Of a stretch of DNA of 64,000 nt, positions 10,085-18,727 are shown piece after piece; position 1 is the first letter of the stretch; each line of letters starts with the position of its first letter. The stretch is from assembly GCA_017309115.1 (NCBI GenBank), contig JAFLEF010000012.1, positions 1 through 64,000 on the forward strand, written 5' to 3'. The DNA comes from Verrucomicrobiota bacterium (GTDB lineage: Bacteria; Verrucomicrobiota; Verrucomicrobiia; Limisphaerales; UBA9464). The position numbers and the translations under genes are program-made. The notes beneath the pieces are model-generated. The model saw only the letters and a program-made list of their open reading frames with translations, was not told the origin of the DNA and made no database searches.

Positions 10085-10291
10085 TCACTCCCCCCAGATA
10101 CGTTCGGTCGAACACCGGGGTGCAAAGTGCAAATCCACCATCTCGTTGGTGGTTGGTCGGTCGGTAAAGATGTCAGCCTCTTCGTCCCACTGATGCCGGA
10201 GGTCGCGCATGATGAGCGCATGGTCGAAGGTGACACTGCCCGTCGGGAACACCGACTCATCGGCGAAGAAGGCGCATGTCAGCTCACCGTA
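10085..10291 (-). other. Coding-like segment following an in-frame TGA
   Basis: Directly after the TGA of the next gene upstream, and in the same frame, the minus strand reads on without interruption for 68 codons (ELTCAFFADESVFPTGSVTF and onward, ending STERIWGE) to a TGA at 10085-10087. Composition is protein-like, unlike the Arg/Pro/Ser-rich shadow frames common in this DNA. There is no ATG or TTG at its beginning; a CTG at 10282, a GTG about 30 bases further in and an ATG further on are the only candidates. It may be a separate small gene, or the 3' half of a gene broken by a stop. I do not recognise the family. Confidence 0.35.
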
Positions 10292-10639
10292 TCAATGGCA
10301 TTTCTCCAAAACAACGATCGGTGCTCCTGCATCCCGGCCACTCCACTCGGAAGCAATGAAAAAGTACCCGTCAGGACAATCTTCCAAACACAGTTCCGCG
10401 TTGGGTGAGGCCAAATGAGTCTGTGCGTCGTTCTTCCAAAACTCGTAGCACTCCTGGATTGGAATCCAGCGTGGCGAATAGCCTAAGTCAACAACCACAA
10501 ACTGAACGCGCCCAAGTCGTAGCAAGCCCCTGACATCTTCCAGCGCGAGCGACCTACCGCGTTCCTGGGTCGTGAATCCATCTTCCCGCCATAACTCTTG
10601 GAGCGGCAAACGCGTCACGATTCTGAGGGCGGCGTCCAT
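10292..10639 (-). CDS. Small hypothetical protein
   Basis: A 115-residue protein from an ATG at 10639 (an upstream in-frame TTG exists). It has a soluble, mixed alpha/beta composition (RVQFVVVDLGYSPRWIPIQE, PDGYFFIASEWSGRD) and no signal peptide or membrane segment. I do not recognise the family. It is the last intact member of the run of small minus-strand genes between 10 and 13.7 kb, and its start lies right beside a 56-bp inverted-repeat structure shared with the end of the preceding gene. The low-complexity signs of a shadow frame are absent, so I accept it as a gene. Confidence 0.55.
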   Translation of the reverse strand: MDAALRIVTRLPLQELWREDGFTTQERGRSLALEDVRGLLRLGRVQFVVVDLGYSPRWIPIQECYEFWKNDAQTHLASPNAELCLEDCPDGYFFIASEWSGRDAGAPIVVLEKCH

Positions 10640-10644
10640 GCAGG

Positions 10645-10700
10645 CCAACGTCAGAGCTCACCGACCGCTGCCCTTCCGCGGCGACCCGAACGCTCGTTGG
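10645..10700. repeat. 56-bp attC-like inverted repeat
   Basis: On the minus strand the outer arms CCAACG and CGTTGG are separated by an inner GAGC / GCTC pair, with a 56-bp total length. The structure spans the stop codon of the Imm32-like gene and abuts the start of the following small gene. Size and nested imperfect arms resemble short integron attC sites, but the boxes do not match the RYYYAAC / GTTRRRY consensus exactly. The likeness is suggestive only. Confidence 0.35.
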
Positions 10701-11098
10701 TGTGGCGGGCGGCGCTTCGGTGGAGCGCTTGCTACGGGCCTCTCTGGATCAGACAGTCCCTCTCTCACGGGTCGCACCGTCTTCATCCGGGCTGCGCGCA
10801 GCCATTTGGGCAATCGAGCGGTTTCCTTGGAGTCGAGCCTGCCAATGATCAGCTCGATTGATTGCGGATGGATATGGACGCCAGGTCGCAGATGAGTGTG
10901 ATGCCGCTCATGAGCCGGGAGATTCTCCTCGGGAATCTGCCGCTGGTTGAGGGCTGCCTCAGCGATCAGCAACTCTCCCAAGGAACGAAGCCCTTCCGGA
11001 TCGCCGTAAATGCCGACTGCTCGCTGATCTTCGTTCTCGCTGTGGAACACCACCAGCCTTCCACGCTGGCTGGGAAACTGGATCACTCGCTTTTGCAT
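10658..11098 (-). CDS. Imm32-like immunity protein (tentative)
   Basis: A 146-residue protein from the ATG at 11098 (a TTG lies 9 bases upstream). The core (AVGIYGDPEGLRSLGELLIA, then NLPAHERHHTHLRPG and SIELIIGRLD) resembles the Imm32 family of immunity proteins as I remember it; this is recognition by eye. Imm32 members neutralise cognate toxins of polymorphic toxin systems, but no toxin gene lies nearby. The last about 45 residues (from RPVREGLSDPE) are Arg/Pro-rich and encoded partly by the inverted repeat at 10645-10700, so the native protein may once have ended earlier. It belongs to the small-gene run at 10-13.7 kb. Confidence 0.5.
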   Translation of the reverse strand: MQKRVIQFPSQRGRLVVFHSENEDQRAVGIYGDPEGLRSLGELLIAEAALNQRQIPEENLPAHERHHTHLRPGVHIHPQSIELIIGRLDSKETARLPKWLRAARMKTVRPVREGLSDPERPVASAPPKRRPPHQRAFGSPRKGSGR

Positions 11099-11116
11099 AC
11101 GATTCAAGGTCGGGAC

Positions 11117-11160
11117 GAACGCGAAGCTGAGCTACTGCCGCCGGTTCCGCAACGTCGAGC
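11117..11160. repeat. 44-bp intergenic repeat, copy 1
   Basis: A 44-bp sequence beginning GAACGCGAAGCTGAGC and ending GCAACGTCGAGC. It lies between two small genes and closely matches the segment at 13049-13092, which occupies the same position relative to another gene start. Both copies end, on the minus strand, in a CGTTC box shortly before the next start codon, as expected for a recombination-site-like spacer. Confidence 0.6.
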
Positions 11161-11223
11161 ATTGACAGCTCGCCCGAACCCGCAACGCCGGGTGCCAGTT
11201 CGAGTGGAGCGATCTGGTGGGCT

Positions 11224-11697
11224 TCATTCTGCGATCTCCGGACTGTAAAGATGTCGCTCCCCCTCCCAACCAGTCAGACTAAAACCCTCCCTGAGGCTCG
11301 TTGTTTTCCAGGTCTCTGAAAGTCGATACCAAAGCAATTTTGGGGGGCTGAAGGCCGGCATGTACACAAGCTTGGCTTTCCAAGGTCGAGGTCGTTCCGG
11401 AAAATTGACATTAATTCTGATGTATCCCTGAGTTGAGTTTGTATCATCCAACCGGACTTGGCCGACGGACGCCCAGTTGGTGCCCAGTCGAGCCAGCAGA
11501 TCCACCGCGTAAAGACGGATGCGGCCGGGCGCGTTGTTCTGAATCTCGAGTGTTACAAGGTGGGAATCGGCCATCCTTTGTGCACTAACGATTGTCAAAG
11601 GCGTCTGCCTACCGCTCCAGATTGCGGTCGAAACCAGCGCGGCTACAACCGGCACCGCCAACGCTGTTCCAAGAAATAGCCAGCGTTTTGTTTTCAT
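11224..11697 (-). CDS. Membrane-anchored hypothetical protein
   Basis: A 157-residue protein starting at the ATG at 11697. The first 28 residues form a signal anchor (KRWLFLGTALAVPVVAALVS), followed by an extracytoplasmic beta-rich domain (LVTLEIQNNAPGRIRLYAVD, then VRLDDTNSTQGYIRINVNF). I do not recognise the family. An upstream in-frame TTG at 11778 would extend it, but that extension is encoded by intergenic spacer sequence resembling the repeat before other genes in this run, so I reject it. It sits between the DUF4919-like gene and the Imm32-like gene on the same strand. Confidence 0.6.
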   Translation of the reverse strand: MKTKRWLFLGTALAVPVVAALVSTAIWSGRQTPLTIVSAQRMADSHLVTLEIQNNAPGRIRLYAVDLLARLGTNWASVGQVRLDDTNSTQGYIRINVNFPERPRPWKAKLVYMPAFSPPKLLWYRLSETWKTTSLREGFSLTGWEGERHLYSPEIAE

Positions 11698-12120
11698 TCG
11701 AGCCGTCAGAAACGTTGACCCAATGTTGCTGTTCAGTGACGCGCCGAGAACCGTGCCCAGAATCAAGCTGAGGCACAATCGGCGCGTTTACTGCAGCAGC
11801 CGAGTTGAACCTTCGCCTCGCCGGCCTTTCCTCGATTCTCGCCTCCCCGCCGGTCCGCTCTACCCGCCGGCTAAAAACATAAGCGCCATCAACGCTCCCC
11901 CAAACTCCCGCCCCCGCAAAAGCCCCTCAGTCCGGGCTTGTTCAACCAAAGGTGTAGTTTCTGGCTCCGCAGCAATTCAACATTGGATGTTGGCCGACTT
12001 CCGGGCTCATTTCTTCGGGCCCGCTTCGCCCTCGGTCTCTGGATTACGCGCAAGAAGAACTTGCATCGTCTCGCGCACTCCTCAAAGCCTCCAGCGGTGC
12101 AATGATCTGGTTCGGCCACC
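11698..12120. other. Gene-free spacer
   Basis: I see no convincing gene in these 423 bases. Short open frames on both strands are rich in Arg, Pro and Ser and look like shadows. The end next to the 11697 start contains a CTCAGCTTGATTC segment (minus strand) related to the CTCAGCTTSGCGTTC end of the 44-bp repeats. The rest is unexplained. Confidence 0.5.
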
Positions 12121-12705
12121 TCATTTGCCTTCAAACGACTTCGCCAACGCTTTTAGATGTACCGACACGTCGAAATACAGTGTCACGGTCTTCCCTCCTC
12201 GTCTCTCCACCTCAAGACGGTCGATGTTGCCGATCAATTTCTGGTTCTTTACCTTACCTCCGATCTCCTGGATTAAACTATATTCCTCTTCGAGTGACAC
12301 GACTCTAAAGGCCGTCTGCTCCGAGAGACCATCCCCGGCTGATGTGATGGAGCCCAGCAACCCATAAAACACGTTTAGATGCTGGCACATGTTGACCAAA
12401 TCCCCCTTTTCTTTATAGCACATCGCCACCATCAGATGGACATCGGCATCAATCGGCAGACGTTTCAGCCACGAATCGGATAAGCTCAAGACACTCTCCA
12501 CCTCGCCGGCCCGATACGCTTCCTGAATTTTCCTTCGCTCAGGATTCGACTTCCAAATCGGAGGAAACCCGCCCTTCTGCGCCGTATCGAAGCGCAACTT
12601 CGTGAAATACTGGGTATCGGTTCCAGCCGACAAGTCGGGACCTACGTCGGCTAGCACATTCAGACCGAGCATGCCGAGCCCGAGGATTGTGAGGAGGGTT
12701 TTCAT
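12121..12705 (-). CDS. DUF4919-like exported protein
   Basis: A 194-residue protein with an N-terminal signal peptide (MKTLLTILGLGMLGLNVLA). The body matches my memory of DUF4919: YFTKLRFDTA near the start, a helical TPR-like centre (DADVHLMVAMCYKEKGDLVN), then GDGLSEQTAFRVVSLEEEYS and a final beta segment. DUF4919 has no known function. I chose the ATG at 12705 because the signal peptide begins there. It stands in the run of small minus-strand genes and is preceded by a GGCGGTTCGTG spacer also found at 13215. Confidence 0.6.
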   Translation of the reverse strand: MKTLLTILGLGMLGLNVLADVGPDLSAGTDTQYFTKLRFDTAQKGGFPPIWKSNPERRKIQEAYRAGEVESVLSLSDSWLKRLPIDADVHLMVAMCYKEKGDLVNMCQHLNVFYGLLGSITSAGDGLSEQTAFRVVSLEEEYSLIQEIGGKVKNQKLIGNIDRLEVERRGGKTVTLYFDVSVHLKALAKSFEGK

Positions 12706-12830
12706 GGTTGAGGCCGTGAACCAGACTAGTTGAACTCGAGCCGGGCGGTGGCGGTTCGTGTACAACGAACGTGTTCGGCGTTCGTCGCATTCGAATGGTC
12801 ATCGAAGGGCCGAAAACCTCGCAATCTGGA

Positions 12831-13028
12831 CTAGCTCGTCTTGGACGTCTTCCGACTAATCAACGCCACGAGTGCCGTCACAATGAACGCAGTGCTCCCA
12901 GAAACCGTCAAAGTCACCCATGCAATGGTCTTTAGTGTCGTATCATCGACACCGGCCAGATGACTCGAAACTACGGTTAAAACAGTGCAGAGCGCGACCG
13001 CGATTGCAGGAGGCATTATTATTTTCAT
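12831..13028 (-). CDS. Small two-helix membrane protein
   Basis: A 65-residue protein beginning MKIIMPPAIAVALCTVLTVV. It has two predicted membrane helices (residues about 4-22 and 34-55) joined by a short loop (LAGVDDTTLKTIA), and a basic C-terminal tail (SRKTSKTS). It is holin-like in size and layout, but such short proteins cannot be assigned by eye. The start ATG lies 20 bases from a 44-bp repeat copy. It is part of the small minus-strand gene run. Confidence 0.5.
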   Translation of the reverse strand: MKIIMPPAIAVALCTVLTVVSSHLAGVDDTTLKTIAWVTLTVSGSTAFIVTALVALISRKTSKTS

Positions 13029-13251
13029 GGGAGAGTCGTGATGTTGCTGAACGCCAAGCTGAGCGACTGCCGTCGGAAACGCAACGTCAAGCGTGAGCGG
13101 CGTCTCCAATTGCCGCCCACCGGCAAACGGAGATGCAGGGCGGCAGTTCGTCTCCAGCAACGACCCAGCGAATCCAGCGTCTGATGAACCGCCTGGCCCG
13201 ATATCGGAACGGGCGGCGGCGGTTCGTGTGCAGCGATCGGGGTTAGGCGTT
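13029..13251. repeat. Spacer with second 44-bp repeat and a perfect hairpin
   Basis: Positions 13049-13092 repeat the element at 11117-11160. Positions 13186-13193 (GAACCGCC) and 13218-13225 (GGCGGTTC) form a perfect 8-bp inverted repeat with a 24-base loop. On the minus strand GCCTAAC occurs at 13242-13248, 4 bases after the DUF3800 stop codon; that heptamer fits the RYYYAAC core of integron attC sites. GGCGGTTCGTG is shared with 12750-12760. The combination supports a recombination-site reading but does not prove it. Confidence 0.4.
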
Positions 13252-13657
13252 TTAGAGTTGGCGTATCGAGGGTGGTGCATTGACGAAAAAGAGTTCGGAG
13301 CACTCGCAACGTCCCTTGGCGGGGTAGATTGAGCTGCGGCCAATCGAGCGGTCACGGACGGTCGCAATCCAAGTCGCGACTTTGGCTGCTTCGTGTTCGT
13401 AGCGGGGCTGTGAGTAGCCATCCGTAATCTCGGCGTAACGACGGAGAAAGTAGGCCACAAAATCAGCGACTTGGATGAGGGCGACCTCCACTGAATCGCC
13501 AAAATATGGAACATCTATTATCTGGTCGAGCCTGCCCTGCTTCTTGGCCTTGGAGTAGTAGCTGTCGCTCCAAGCGGGAGGGTTGTTCACGAGGTTGGTA
13601 AAATGGAGCTTCTCACGTTCTTCGTTGTCGAAGACAAAAATGGTGTGACCCTTGGTC
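13252..13657 (-). pseudogene. Truncated DUF3800 gene (C-terminal part)
   Basis: The minus strand encodes a DUF3800-type C-terminus: IFVFDNEEREKLHFTNLV, then VPYFGDSVEVALIQVADFVA and YFLRRYAEI. DUF3800 proteins usually exceed 200 residues, and their N-terminal RNase H-like Asp motif should lie upstream. Here the reading frame meets the 316-bp tandem repeat at about 13658, and the N-terminal half is absent. A GTG at 13590 could start a 112-residue fragment. I infer that the gene was truncated when the repeat block arrived or expanded. Confidence 0.6.
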
Positions 13658-13658
13658 T

Positions 13659-14458
13659 TTCGTGGTTTCCATTCTCACTCCGCGCCCTCCGCGGGAGATC
13701 TTCGGAGGTTTATTTCTCGCGTGTTGATGGCGGGTGGACCGTTCGAGTTGGTCGACGCGTCACCAGCCGAGACGAAAAGCGGTAGAGGGCTACCGCAGTC
13801 CAAACGCTTCGCGCTCCCTTTACCGCCTCTCCAAGTCTCCCACTCCTCCTTTCTCCCCCTCTCCCGTTCCCTTTCCTGTTTTCCTGTGTTCCAGATTAAT
13901 TATTGCGGGAGATGAAGCAGGTAAGCGGCAGGCGGTAAGTTCAGGGAATCGTGCTCTTCGTTCCATTCGTGGTTTCCATTCTTACTCCGCGGCCTCCGCG
14001 CCCTCCGCGGGAGATCTTCGGAGGTTTATTTTCGGCGTGTTGATGGCGGGTGGGCCGTTCGAGTTGGTCGACGCGTCACCAGCCGAGACGAAAAGCGGCA
14101 GAGGGCTACCGCAGTCCAAACGCTTCGCGCTCCCTTTACCGCCTCTCCAAGTCTCCCACTCCTCCCCTCTCCCACTCTCCCGTTCCCTTTCCTGTTTTCC
14201 TGTGTTCCAGATTAATTATTGCGGGAGATGAAGCAGGTAAGCGGTAGGCGGTAAGTTCAGGGAATCGTGCCCTTCGTTCGATTCGTCGTTTCGATTCTCA
14301 CTCCGCGGCCTCCGCGCCCTCCGCGGGAGATCTTCGGAGGCTTATTTTTCGCGTGTTGATGGCGGGTGGGCCGTTCGAGTTGGTCGACGCGTCACCAGCC
14401 GAGACGAAAAGCGGCAGAGGGCTACCGCAGTCCAAACGCTTCGCGCCTTCCTTACCGC
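13659..14458. repeat. 316-bp tandem repeat, about 2.5 units
   Basis: The marker GTGTTGATGGCGGGTGG starts at 13721, 14037 and 14353, a spacing of exactly 316 bp. Unit 1 (13659-13965) lacks 9 bp (one CCTCCGCGG-type step) that units 2 (13966-14281) and 3 (14282 onward) have. Each unit contains the hairpin element (GACGCGTCACCAGCCGAGACG and the GCGGTAG or GCGGCAG stem) and an ATTAATTATTGCGGGAG stretch. Unit 3 breaks off at heptamer repeats overlapping the sulfotransferase stop. Open frames within it are shadows that repeat with the same period. Confidence 0.9.
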
Positions 14459-15421
14459 TTACCAGTTCCCTCTCTCAGCTCTCAGCTTTTCCTTGGGTTC
14501 CCAGTCGTAGCGGCGACCCAGCAAGTCGAACAGTTGTTCATTGTGCGGCCGGAAAAAGTCGTACAACCGCGCCACGACTTCGGGATCCGGCCGTTCGTCG
14601 TAGGTTCGAACATTCTTGTCCTCCAGTTCGGTCGCATTCCAAGCAATGGGACGCAGACCAAGGAATTCTCCGACTTCCCCCATCACCTTTTCGCGATGAT
14701 TCCGGAGCTCCTTGTCCTCAATGATCTTGATGCGCTCCCGCGGGAAAACCTTGAAGTACTCCTCCAACTGACGCGCAAACAACCCGCGCCGGACAAAGCT
14801 GGTCTCAAGCTGTTTCGGATCTCCGTTGCGGAGGGATTCGATTTCTTCGTCAATCGCTTGGGCAAAGGAAGGAAACGTCTCCCGAAAATAGAACCGCACC
14901 ATGGGATCCCGCTGCTCGGGATTTGCGTTGAGCAGAATTTTCCGCATCACGTGCTCCCGGTAGTTCTTTCGGACATGACGAACCATCACGTACGCCGACC
15001 ACGCTCGGGGCACCGGATTGCGCAGCATCACCAGCAGCCGGGCCTCCGGACAGTACTTGCGGATCCGTTCGGCGGTACCGGGATGGTACATGTAGCAGGG
15101 CGTCGCATCGAACAACCGTACTCCGGACCGATAGGCCGCCCGGGCTGAAAACTGCCGGGCATACCACGCCTGACCACGCGCATACACTTCGTCCCGATGA
15201 AAGAAATGGGCCTCCTTGTCTTTCACGCCCACCACATCGGGATGCTTGGTCAGAAAGTGGGCGAGTGCCGTCGTGCCGCACTTCTGTCCGCCGAGCACAA
15301 AGAAGTCGGGCCGAAGTGATTCCGCCCGCCAAGTGTAGGTTATCTCCTCGAACAGGATACGGGAAAACGTGCGAGCCTTCCTGAGGATGGGTGCGGGCAT
15401 GGGTAAGGGACCGCCAGTCAT
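14459..15421 (-). CDS. Sulfotransferase family protein
   Basis: A 320-residue enzyme of the PAPS-dependent sulfotransferase superfamily. The 5'-phosphosulfate loop is visible as FVLGGQKCGTTAL (about residues 41-53) and the 3'-phosphate motif as VMLRNPVPRAWSAY (about 130-145). The acceptor is unknown; relatives sulfate carbohydrates or glycolipids. I prefer the ATG at 15421, preceded by GGGGTG at Shine-Dalgarno distance, over the GTG three codons upstream. The last residues (LRAERGNW) and the TAA are encoded by heptamer repeats (GCTGAGA, then GTAAGCG), so the C-terminus may have been altered. It diverges from the DUF3052 gene. Confidence 0.85.
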   Translation of the reverse strand: MTGGPLPMPAPILRKARTFSRILFEEITYTWRAESLRPDFFVLGGQKCGTTALAHFLTKHPDVVGVKDKEAHFFHRDEVYARGQAWYARQFSARAAYRSGVRLFDATPCYMYHPGTAERIRKYCPEARLLVMLRNPVPRAWSAYVMVRHVRKNYREHVMRKILLNANPEQRDPMVRFYFRETFPSFAQAIDEEIESLRNGDPKQLETSFVRRGLFARQLEEYFKVFPRERIKIIEDKELRNHREKVMGEVGEFLGLRPIAWNATELEDKNVRTYDERPDPEVVARLYDFFRPHNEQLFDLLGRRYDWEPKEKLRAERGNW

Positions 15422-15537
15422 GTACTTCACCCCGAAGTCGACCGGTCGGCCGAAAGATGATTAGCCTGTCCGAGGAACGCGACCAATCGGAAAATTCTCC
15501 CAATCGGTCCGGGCGGTTCCCTTAGACAAACCAACCC

Positions 15538-15993
15538 ATGGCGACCTCAAAACCCGCTGGCTACTCTGGAACCCCACTCAGCCAAAAACTCGGTCTGAAG
15601 CCCGGCTACCGCGTCCTCCAGATCAACCCACCCCCCGATCTGGCCGATCTCCTGAAACCGCTTCCGGAAGGAATCGAATTTGCATCCCAGCCAGCGCCCG
15701 CGGTGGACCTGGTGCATGTGTTCGTCATCGAGCGGGCGGACCTTGTCCGGCATCTGACCCAGCTTCGGGGGGCTTTGCGCGAGGACGCTGCCGTCTGGAT
15801 TTCGTGGCCCAAGAAATCTTCCCGACTCCCAACTTCCATCACGGAGGACGTCATCCGCACCGTCGCCCTGCCCCTGGGCTGGGTGGATATCAAAGTCTGC
15901 GCCGTGAGCGAAATCTGGTCGGGCCTGAAGCTCGTGGTGCGCCGGGAACTCCGGTCTGCCACAAAACCCGCTGCTCCGACTCACCGACGTTGA
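15538..15993 (+). CDS. DUF3052 family protein
   Basis: A 151-residue cytosolic protein. The N-terminal pattern AGYSGTPLSQKLGLKPGYRV and the later VWISWPKKSSRL and SEIWSGLKLVVRREL are typical of DUF3052, a family with a Rossmann-like, methyltransferase-like fold and no assigned activity. ATG start. It lies between two oppositely oriented sulfotransferase genes; only 6 bp separate its stop from the stop of the downstream one, so the pair converges. No membrane segment is seen. Confidence 0.85.
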   Translation: MATSKPAGYSGTPLSQKLGLKPGYRVLQINPPPDLADLLKPLPEGIEFASQPAPAVDLVHVFVIERADLVRHLTQLRGALREDAAVWISWPKKSSRLPTSITEDVIRTVALPLGWVDIKVCAVSEIWSGLKLVVRRELRSATKPAAPTHRR

Positions 15994-15999
15994 CCGACG

Positions 16000-16953
16000 T
16001 CACGATTGCTTGCGCTTGCTGGCCACGCGCCGGGCGAGGTCCCGGACCCGGAAGCTGGCTTCGGAGCTTTGCTCCAGCGAGGAGAGGTACACCTTCTGCA
16101 GCGAATTGTCGGCCCACCACTCGGGATCCTTCACGTAGCCCAACTCCAACAGCAGGGAATTCGCGGTGCGCGCAAAGGCCCGTCGATCCATGGCGGTCAT
16201 GGCGGATTTCCAGCCGCCCGCCTCGCCCTTACGGAAATGACCCTCGGGCGCCTTGACCCCGGTGGCGGGCATGGTGCGGCTCTTGCGCAGTTTATCAATG
16301 CGATTGGCCTCCACCACGCTCGACACCAAGTCATCACCCGCCGACAAACCGCAGAATTCGTACACGCGCTTCAGCTCGGCCTCCGGTTTGGCCAGCAGCT
16401 CTTCGTAACGAAGCTCGTGGTAGGAATCCGGCCACTTCGACGCCTGACGGGACGCCCGGACATGTTTGCTCCAGCGCAAGCCCAAGGTGCGCATCGGACC
16501 GCCCATCGGATACCCAATCTCATCCCGCGCGGCATTCATTGAGACCGCCACGTCGCGACCATCCCGGATGATGTGGACGAACTTGGCCTGGGGGAAAAAC
16601 TCCTTGATGGCCTCAATGTGGGGGCCGTTACCCGGGAACTTGTCGAGCACGTGGGTGGCTTCCGGTTTGGTGGCCCAAACCCGGGTGTAAACCCGCTCCA
16701 AAAACTCCCGGCAAAAGTCGTCAAACTCGGCCCGGGTCCAAACCACCGGGAGGCCAAAGTAGAATCCTCCCTGGGCATTCACGTGGCCGGCCTCATGCGC
16801 CCAGTGTTCCCGCCAGGACGCGATGTAGTGACTGACCAAGCGAAGTTCCACTGAGGAACAGACTTGAGGATGGTTGGCGAGCAACAGTTGCAGCCAGGTC
16901 GTCCCGCTGCGGGGTGCTCCGAGGATGAAGATGAATGGCTTCTGCAGAACCAT
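16000..16953 (-). CDS. Sulfotransferase family protein
   Basis: A 317-residue protein with clear sulfotransferase signatures: FILGAPRSGTTWLQLLL at residues 8-24 (5'-phosphosulfate binding) and FVHIIRDGRDVAVSM near 147 (3'-phosphate binding). It is closer to the Sulfotransfer_3 type than the copy at 14459-15421, and the two share little beyond the motifs, so they are not a recent duplication. The substrate is unknown. It converges on the DUF3052 gene. ATG start. Confidence 0.88.
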   Translation of the reverse strand: MVLQKPFIFILGAPRSGTTWLQLLLANHPQVCSSVELRLVSHYIASWREHWAHEAGHVNAQGGFYFGLPVVWTRAEFDDFCREFLERVYTRVWATKPEATHVLDKFPGNGPHIEAIKEFFPQAKFVHIIRDGRDVAVSMNAARDEIGYPMGGPMRTLGLRWSKHVRASRQASKWPDSYHELRYEELLAKPEAELKRVYEFCGLSAGDDLVSSVVEANRIDKLRKSRTMPATGVKAPEGHFRKGEAGGWKSAMTAMDRRAFARTANSLLLELGYVKDPEWWADNSLQKVYLSSLEQSSEASFRVRDLARRVASKRKQS

Positions 16954-17068
16954 TAACGCCAGTCACCCAAAAGCAGGCCCGTCTAGCAACTGGATTCGCT
17001 GGGGACTTCCGACCAGCCCACCCTCGTTGCGGATCGCAATCTCGACGCGAACCGCCGTGATTGCCGAT

Positions 17069-18649
17069 TTAGTGCCGGAAATGACGGTGTCCGGTGAACA
17101 CCATGGTCAATCCCCGGGCATTGGCGGCGGCAATCACTTCGGCATCCCGAACCGATCCGCCCGGTTGGATGGCCGCCGTCGCTCCGGCCTCAGCCGCGGC
17201 AATCAAGCCGTCCGGAAACGGGAAGAAGGCGTCCGAACACACCACACTACCCTGAAGCGATAATCCGGCCTCGCCCGCTTTCCAAACCGCGATCCGACTC
17301 GAATCCACCCGACTCATCTGACCCGCGCCCACCCCCAACGTGCGGCTGGTCCCGTCCGCTGGATCCGATCCCACGTACACAATGGCATTCGACTTCAGAT
17401 GCTTCACCACCCGCCAGCCAAAGAGCATGGCCTTCAATTCGGCCTCCTCCGGCGAACGCTCTGTCACCACCTTGAGATCTTCCGCCCGGGTCACCTTGAG
17501 ATCCCGTTCCTGCCACAAATACGATCCCGCGCCCACGCTGCGAATGTCCACGGCCGGTCCGGTGGCGGCCGGCGGCAACATTTGGAGCAGGCGCAGATTC
17601 TTCTTCGATTGCAGGAGGGCGAGAGCTTCTGGCGTAAACTCCGGGGCAATGATGACTTCGCAGAAGATTTCAGCGATGGCCTCGGCGCACGCGGAATCCA
17701 AGGGTCGATTCACGGCGATGATCCCGCCGAACGGGGCTTGCCGATCTGTGGCGAAGGCCTTGTCCCAGGCGGCCCGAAGGGTCGGACCCTGTCCCACGCC
17801 GCAGGGATTGGTGTGTTTGAGAATGGCCAGAGTGGGCGGTTCTTCGGCGCCAAACTCGGAAATCAGCGCGGCGGCCGCGGTCAGATCGAGAATATTGTTA
17901 TAGGAAAGCTCCTTGCCGTGGAGTTGCTGAAAGTGTTTGCGGAAATCGCCGTAGAGGGCGGCCTTCTGGTGCGAGTTCTCACCATACCGAAGGGACTGCG
18001 CAAGGGGCGCCCGAACTTCCAGGACCGCCGGAGCGGCCGCGGAATCCGTCCCGGCAACCGCAAAGTCCGCACCCAAATGACGGGCAATGGCCCCGTCGTA
18101 GGCAGCGGTTCGCGCAAAGACTTTCGCCGCCAGTTCCCGCCGCAATTCCAAGGTGGTTTCCCCGGTGGCGGCCACCTGGGACGCGACCCGGGCATAATCC
18201 GCCGGATCCACCACCACCGTCACGAATTCGTGGTTCTTGGCGGCACTACGAAGCATGGACGGCCCACCAATGTCGATGTTCTCGATGGCTTCCTCGAGCG
18301 TGACTCCCGCTTTGGCCACGGTCTGCTCGAAGGGATACAGGTTCACCACCACCAGATCGATCGGCGGGATGCCATGCTTCTGGGCGGTCGCCACGTGTTC
18401 CGGATGATCCCGCAAATGCAGCAATCCTCCGTGAACCTTCGGATGAAGCGTCTTCACCCGGCCGTCCAGCATTTCAGGGAATCCCGTGTAATCGCTCAGC
18501 TCAATGACCGTCAGGCCTTCCGCCCGCAGCACTTTGCACGTGCCTCCAGTCGAGATCAGTTCCACCCCAGCCTGCGCCAGCGTTTGGGCCAAGGGCAACA
18601 GACCAGATTTGTCGGAGACGGAGAGCAAGGCACGGGCAATCTTCGGCAT
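17069..18649 (-). CDS. purH: Bifunctional AICAR formyltransferase / IMP cyclohydrolase
   Basis: A 526-residue enzyme that catalyses the last two steps of IMP synthesis: formylation of AICAR with 10-formyl-THF, then ring closure. The N-terminal MGS-like cyclohydrolase domain is evident ([39 protein letters not shown]). The C-terminal transformylase carries the catalytic KHTNPCGVG motif and ends GHRHFRH, the usual PurH terminus. Length is normal. I chose the ATG at 18649 (MPKIARALL) rather than an upstream GTG-type start. It is monocistronic, with no other pur gene nearby, and its upstream region is packed with heptamer repeats. Confidence 0.97.
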   Translation of the reverse strand: MPKIARALLSVSDKSGLLPLAQTLAQAGVELISTGGTCKVLRAEGLTVIELSDYTGFPEMLDGRVKTLHPKVHGGLLHLRDHPEHVATAQKHGIPPIDLVVVNLYPFEQTVAKAGVTLEEAIENIDIGGPSMLRSAAKNHEFVTVVVDPADYARVASQVAATGETTLELRRELAAKVFARTAAYDGAIARHLGADFAVAGTDSAAAPAVLEVRAPLAQSLRYGENSHQKAALYGDFRKHFQQLHGKELSYNNILDLTAAAALISEFGAEEPPTLAILKHTNPCGVGQGPTLRAAWDKAFATDRQAPFGGIIAVNRPLDSACAEAIAEIFCEVIIAPEFTPEALALLQSKKNLRLLQMLPPAATGPAVDIRSVGAGSYLWQERDLKVTRAEDLKVVTERSPEEAELKAMLFGWRVVKHLKSNAIVYVGSDPADGTSRTLGVGAGQMSRVDSSRIAVWKAGEAGLSLQGSVVCSDAFFPFPDGLIAAAEAGATAAIQPGGSVRDAEVIAAANARGLTMVFTGHRHFRH

Positions 18650-18727
18650 AACGAGGCGCGGAGGCTCGACAAGCCCGGCCCGCAGCGTCAACCGCGGAGA
18701 TGGCTCAAGATCCCCAAAAGTGGGGGG

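Noticed and set aside
13734..14231. 165-codon plus-strand frame in the 316-bp repeats
   Set aside because: It is internally repeated with the DNA period, is Ser/Arg/Pro-rich and lacks a start context; it is repeat-derived.
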